Assembly (NCBI GenBank): GCA_030447865.1
Contig: JAUJOD010000003.1
Span: forward strand, 275,256 to 339,255
DNA from: Nocardioidaceae bacterium
Lineage (GTDB): Bacteria; Actinomycetota; Actinomycetes; Propionibacteriales; Nocardioidaceae
Length of the DNA: 64,000 nt
Direction: 5' to 3'
In this document: piece by piece, positions 61,426 to 64,000 of the stretch
How the letters are laid out: each line of letters begins with the position of its first letter
How positions within the stretch are numbered: the first letter of the stretch is position 1
Program-made: the position numbers and the translations under genes
The notes under the pieces: model-generated
Seen by the model: only the letters and a program-made list of their open reading frames with translations
What the model was told of the DNA's origin: nothing
Databases searched by the model: none

Positions 61426-61935
61426 GTGGTCATCCTGACGAGCGGGTCCCAGCGGGCAGGTCGCGACGGCGATCACGGTGCGGCGCCTCTTGGGCTGCCT
61501 GGCACATTGTTGGGCGTTGGACTCGGCGGCTTCGTCGACGGGATCGTCCTGCACCAACTCCTGCAGTGGCACCACCTGATCAGCAACGAGGAATCGCCGC
61601 ACACGGTGCCGGGTCTTGAACGCAACACGTTCTGGGACGGTGTCTTTCACGTCTTCACATGGACGGCGGTGGTGGTCGGCCTGGCTCTGCTATGGGTGCG
61701 GCTTCGAGGCAGCGGTAGCCGCGCGGCGACGGCGAGCCTTTGCGGATGGGTGATCTTCGGATGGGGGTTGTTCAACGTCGCCGACGGTGTCGTCAATCAC
61801 TTGGTCCTACGGACGCACCACGTGCGCGACGACCTGGGCGGCCCGCTTAGCTGGGACCTTGGCTTTCTCGGCTTCGCCGTTGTGCTGATGGTCAGCGGTT
61901 GGCTGATTCAGCGCCGCGCCACCCCACGGAGTTGA
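61426..61935 (+). CDS. DUF2243 membrane protein
   Basis: This 169-residue protein is a DUF2243 member with four membrane segments. Conserved blocks are GVGLGGFVDGIVLHQLLQWHH, SNEESPHTV, DGVFHVFTW and GWGLFNVADGVVNHLVLRTHHVR. The many His in or near the membrane segments suggest metal or heme binding, but no function is known. The start is a GTG; the first 25 residues are hydrophilic, so a later start is possible. It is divergent from the PRC-barrel gene. Confidence 0.88.
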   Translation: MVILTSGSQRAGRDGDHGAAPLGLPGTLLGVGLGGFVDGIVLHQLLQWHHLISNEESPHTVPGLERNTFWDGVFHVFTWTAVVVGLALLWVRLRGSGSRAATASLCGWVIFGWGLFNVADGVVNHLVLRTHHVRDDLGGPLSWDLGFLGFAVVLMVSGWLIQRRATPRS

Positions 61936-62073
61936 GCACCCGGTTGGTGCCTGGCGGTCTCCAACCACAGGCTTGACCCCTACGGCGTTTCAGCCATACA
62001 TCGACAGCCCACCGGGCCAAACTTGATGGGGACACACCAGCACTATCGGGTTAGCCCGCCCGAGAGGTGGCGA

Positions 62074-62193
62074 ATGTTGATGTCCTGCACGGTCTGCACC
62101 TGTATCCGCGACCGATTCCTCCACGTCATCGTCTACGATCCCCGCTGCGAAGCCAGGCACGCACCTGAGCCTTCTCAGCCGACGCTTCGGTGA
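62074..62193 (+). CDS. Possible small cysteine-rich protein (39 residues)
   Basis: The 360-bp gap 61936-62295 has no long gene. It holds this 39-codon frame with GAGAGGTGG just before the ATG. The peptide has CTVCTC near the N-terminus and DPRCEARH further on, a spacing (C-x2-C-x-C-x16-C-x3-H) that could bind zinc. It is too short for sure coding evidence. I see nothing else in the gap except the hairpin at 62220-62245. Confidence 0.35.
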   Translation: MLMSCTVCTCIRDRFLHVIVYDPRCEARHAPEPSQPTLR

Positions 62194-62219
62194 CTGGCTG
62201 ACTCCCCGGTCAGGCAGAA

Positions 62220-62245
62220 CCCCGCCGCCCTTGCGGACGACGGGG
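62220..62245 (-). terminator. Hairpin after the gene at 62296-63102
   Basis: On the minus strand CCCCG and CGGGG close a stem with an inner CCGC-AAG-GCGG hairpin, followed by TTCT, about 50 bp past the stop. Confidence 0.4.
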
Positions 62246-62295
62246 CCCTGGCTTTGTGGTGCGGCCGCTGTCGTGGCCTCCTTCGGGCTACTGCG

Positions 62296-63102
62296 TCAGC
62301 TGCGCAGACGCACCGTGTCGGGGTCACTGTCGTCTTTCCGGGGCCAGATCTTTGACCCGATCAAGCCGCCGAGCATGGCAGCAGCCAGCGGCAAGAACAG
62401 TCCCCAGAACGCCGGGCCGGCGGCATCCTTCGCCGTAGTGGCGATCTTCTCTGCCTCCGAGCCGCTTACGTCGGCCGTCGACTGCACCTGTTGCGGACCG
62501 ACACCGAGTTCGTTGGTCAGGGTTCCGAAACTGCCGAGCAGGGCGCTGCCGCCGAAGAAGGCCAGGGCGATGAACGCAGCGACCCCGAGGGCCCACACCA
62601 AGAACCCGTGCAGTAGCCCGCTGAACAGGCCCTTCCAGATCGCCGTCGCCCCTGCGATTAGACCGCCGAGGAAGAATGACAACAGAGCCAGGATGCCCGT
62701 GACCCAACCGGCGTTGTTGCCCGGGTCCTGCTCCCCCGGGTCGAGGGTCAACCAGCCCAGCGAGGCGAACAGCAATTCGAGCAAGATGAACGTCGTCAGC
62801 GCCGTCAACAGACCGGCCCAGATGGGGCCCCACCGCACCCCGTCTTGGCGTTCGGCGCCGACGGCCACGTTCACCGGCCCGCCGTCGTCGTCGTCGCGCT
62901 CGCGGTAAACCGGTCGTGCCTCGTGGCGCACGACGGACTCCTGGTGCACCTGGCGTTGCCGTGGCTCGACATGCTCTTCTCGTACGGGAATGGAGCGGTC
63001 CCGGCGTCCGTAATCGGTCGTCTCGTAATCCGTTGACTCGTCACGCCGCTCACCTGAGCCGCTTCCCGCGGCGGTGGACCCGCTATCGCTTTCCGAAGTC
63101 AT
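62296..63102 (-). CDS. Membrane protein with charged N-terminal region
   Basis: This 268-residue protein has a long hydrophilic N-terminus (residues 1-85, rich in Glu, Arg and Asp, with VREEHVEPRQRQVHQESVVRH) and four membrane segments (WAGLLTALTTFILLELLFASL, WVTGILALLSFFLGGLIAGA, LLHGFLVWALGVAAFIALAFF, AFWGLFLPLAAAMLGGLIGS). A soluble loop of about 40 residues lies before the last segment. I do not recognise a named family. Its neighbours are stress-type genes. A GGGTAA lies upstream but the matching -35 is only 12 nt away, so the promoter type is unclear. Confidence 0.75.
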   Translation of the reverse strand: MTSESDSGSTAAGSGSGERRDESTDYETTDYGRRDRSIPVREEHVEPRQRQVHQESVVRHEARPVYRERDDDDGGPVNVAVGAERQDGVRWGPIWAGLLTALTTFILLELLFASLGWLTLDPGEQDPGNNAGWVTGILALLSFFLGGLIAGATAIWKGLFSGLLHGFLVWALGVAAFIALAFFGGSALLGSFGTLTNELGVGPQQVQSTADVSGSEAEKIATTAKDAAGPAFWGLFLPLAAAMLGGLIGSKIWPRKDDSDPDTVRLRS

Positions 63103-63172
63103 TGTGGCCTCCAGTTTCGTCGTATTTCGGCTGTCGCCTCACCGACGGCTTTACCCGCCTCCCCGTAAGAAC

Positions 63173-63469
63173 ATGCGACTAAACGCTAAAATGGTCGACG
63201 GTATGCGCGGTTATGCGCGTAAAGGTCCGGTTTACTGCGTAAGCACGCGCGGCCTGCGGCGGGCGCCCGCCGCCATTGAAGCTGGCGACCCCGCGGTCTC
63301 CATCGGCAACGTCTTCAACGCTGCCGACATCCTCGGCGTCCCTCTGTTCGGGGCCGAGGACCGGGCCGAGCTCTCGCGCCTGCGTCGTGAGGGCCGTGAC
63401 CGCTTGGCGTTGCTGCCCACCCGAGTAGACAGGCCACGGAAGAAGGCCCAGCCCGACGATGACTTCTGA
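63173..63469 (+). CDS. HipB-like antitoxin with degenerate N-terminus
   Basis: The last 65 of 98 residues match the C-terminal part of HipB-type antitoxins that precede hipA in Actinobacteria: AIEAGDPAVSIGNVFNAADILGVPLFG, LSRLRREGRDRLALLPTRVDRPRKK. The N-terminal helix-turn-helix is not recognisable; VSTRGLRRAPAAIEAG looks like the recognition helix with four extra residues, and the first 30 residues do not fit the family. It overlaps hipA by 11 bp. Probably decayed like the hipA next to it, although the frame is open. Confidence 0.55.
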   Translation: MRLNAKMVDGMRGYARKGPVYCVSTRGLRRAPAAIEAGDPAVSIGNVFNAADILGVPLFGAEDRAELSRLRREGRDRLALLPTRVDRPRKKAQPDDDF

Positions 63470-64000
63470 CCCGTTTCGGGCCCGACGTGTGTTCGTGTGG
63501 ACGTGGCTGCCCGGCGAATCACAACCAGTAATCGCGGGGGCTGTCGACCGCGTCGAGGCGGCCCGTCTTGACTTCACCTACGCACGGTCCTACCTCGACA
63601 ACGAGAACGCGATCAGCCTCTATACGCCCGAGCTCCCGCTGCGGCGTGGCGCCCACGAGCCGCTCGACGGGCTGACGATCGCCGCCTGCCTCAGAGACGC
63701 AACCCCGGACTCTTGGGGTGAGCGTGTGATCGGCAACCGCCTGGGGGCGGGCGATCGGGAGCTCAGCATCGAGACCTACATGCTGGAGTCCGGCTCGAAC
63801 CGATTCGGAGCCATTGACTTCCAGGAGAGCGCCAGCGACTACCGCCCGCGTCTGGCCACGGCCAGCCTAGACGAGTTGTACGACGCCGCGGAGGCGCTGC
63901 GGGCTTGACGTGCCGAACGCGCGAGTTATCAAGTCGATGGGCCGGGACGTACTACTCATCGAACGCTTCGACCGGTTGGCCGGCGGTCAGCGCCGCCACG
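63459..64000 (+). pseudogene. HipA kinase gene with internal deletion and frameshift, continues past the window
   Basis: The frame starts RRVFVWTWLPGESQPVIAG and has the HipA N-terminal domain (LYTPELPLRRG, IAACLRDATPDSWGERVI, YMLESGSNRFGAIDFQES), then stops at 63908 after SLDELYDAAEALRA. From 63922, in another frame, the sequence resumes as VIKSMGRDVLLIERFDRLAGG, which in HipA lies roughly 60-70 residues further on. The G-loop and ATP-binding region in between are gone. So this toxin kinase is broken, unless the assembly is faulty. The 3' end lies outside the window. Confidence 0.65.

Noticed and set aside
63110..63170. SigB-like GGGTAA upstream of the membrane protein gene at 62296
   Set aside because: The only GTT-type -35 candidate is 12 nt away; spacing does not fit the consensus.
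1..64000. CRISPR arrays, tRNA, rRNA or prophage genes
   Set aside because: I saw no regular spacer repeats, cloverleaf-like sequences, rRNA stretches or phage structural genes.

Overview
The window is high-GC DNA with short intergenic gaps. It carries actinobacterial markers: DUF3000, DUF2237, DUF4349, DUF222/13E12-type HNH genes, RskA-type anti-sigma factor, ANTAR regulator, a stand-alone LigC ligase and the coproporphyrin-type heme genes. A member of Actinomycetota is very likely; a Nocardioidaceae-like (Propionibacteriales) host is my best guess from gene content, not something I could test. Many genes seem to be leaderless: a TANNNT-type -10 box ends 6-7 nt before the start codon.

Layout. 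1-6.4 kb: recC (3' part), recB and recD with stop/start overlaps. 6.4-8.6 kb: a decayed zone with a PIN-toxin remnant, an intact vapBC pair, a dual-specificity phosphatase and a collapsed SNF2 helicase. 8.7-17.2 kb: acyltransferase-like hydrolase, a DinB2-like polymerase, two TY-Chap/YbjN-like proteins around a yeast-type cytosine deaminase and a SprT peptidase, a VOC protein and an M20 amidohydrolase. 17.2-24.3 kb: a FAD/Rieske oxidoreductase behind a CsoR-like palindrome, a large FAD/Fe-S dehydrogenase, an antiporter/UBP-zinc-finger remnant and a secreted LVIVD-repeat protein.

24.3-28.8 kb is the most interesting part. A divergent ECF sigma/anti-sigma pair sits among three genes for small secreted proteins: two RTX-type duplicates, one of them broken by an IS630 element, and one protein with EF-hand-like loops. 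All four promoters share TGAACG (CGAACG in one) - 16 nt - CGTATA, so the sigma factor probably drives itself and a set of secreted, probably calcium-binding proteins.

28.9-44.4 kb: PPK2, HrpA helicase, aldo/keto reductase, RNase D, and a heme block (hemE, cgoX/hemY, chdC/hemQ). This is followed by a SigE-family sigma/membrane protein pair lying between two copies of the 5' end of a DUF222-HNH gene. 44.4-53.2 kb: msrB, a large secreted ExeM/NucH-type nuclease, and a repair pair (Prim-PolC-like polymerase and LigC ligase) separated by a secreted sulfatase and two small genes. 53.2-64 kb: GAF-ANTAR regulator, glyA, an unusual MIP channel, YihY membrane protein, rsgA, glgX, a PRC-barrel/DUF2382 stress protein with a SigB/SigF-like promoter, DUF2243, a membrane protein and a broken hipBA locus that runs off the end.

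Several genes (PIN toxin, SNF2 helicase, HipA) keep both ends but have lost the middle, an unusual decay pattern that also deserves an assembly check.
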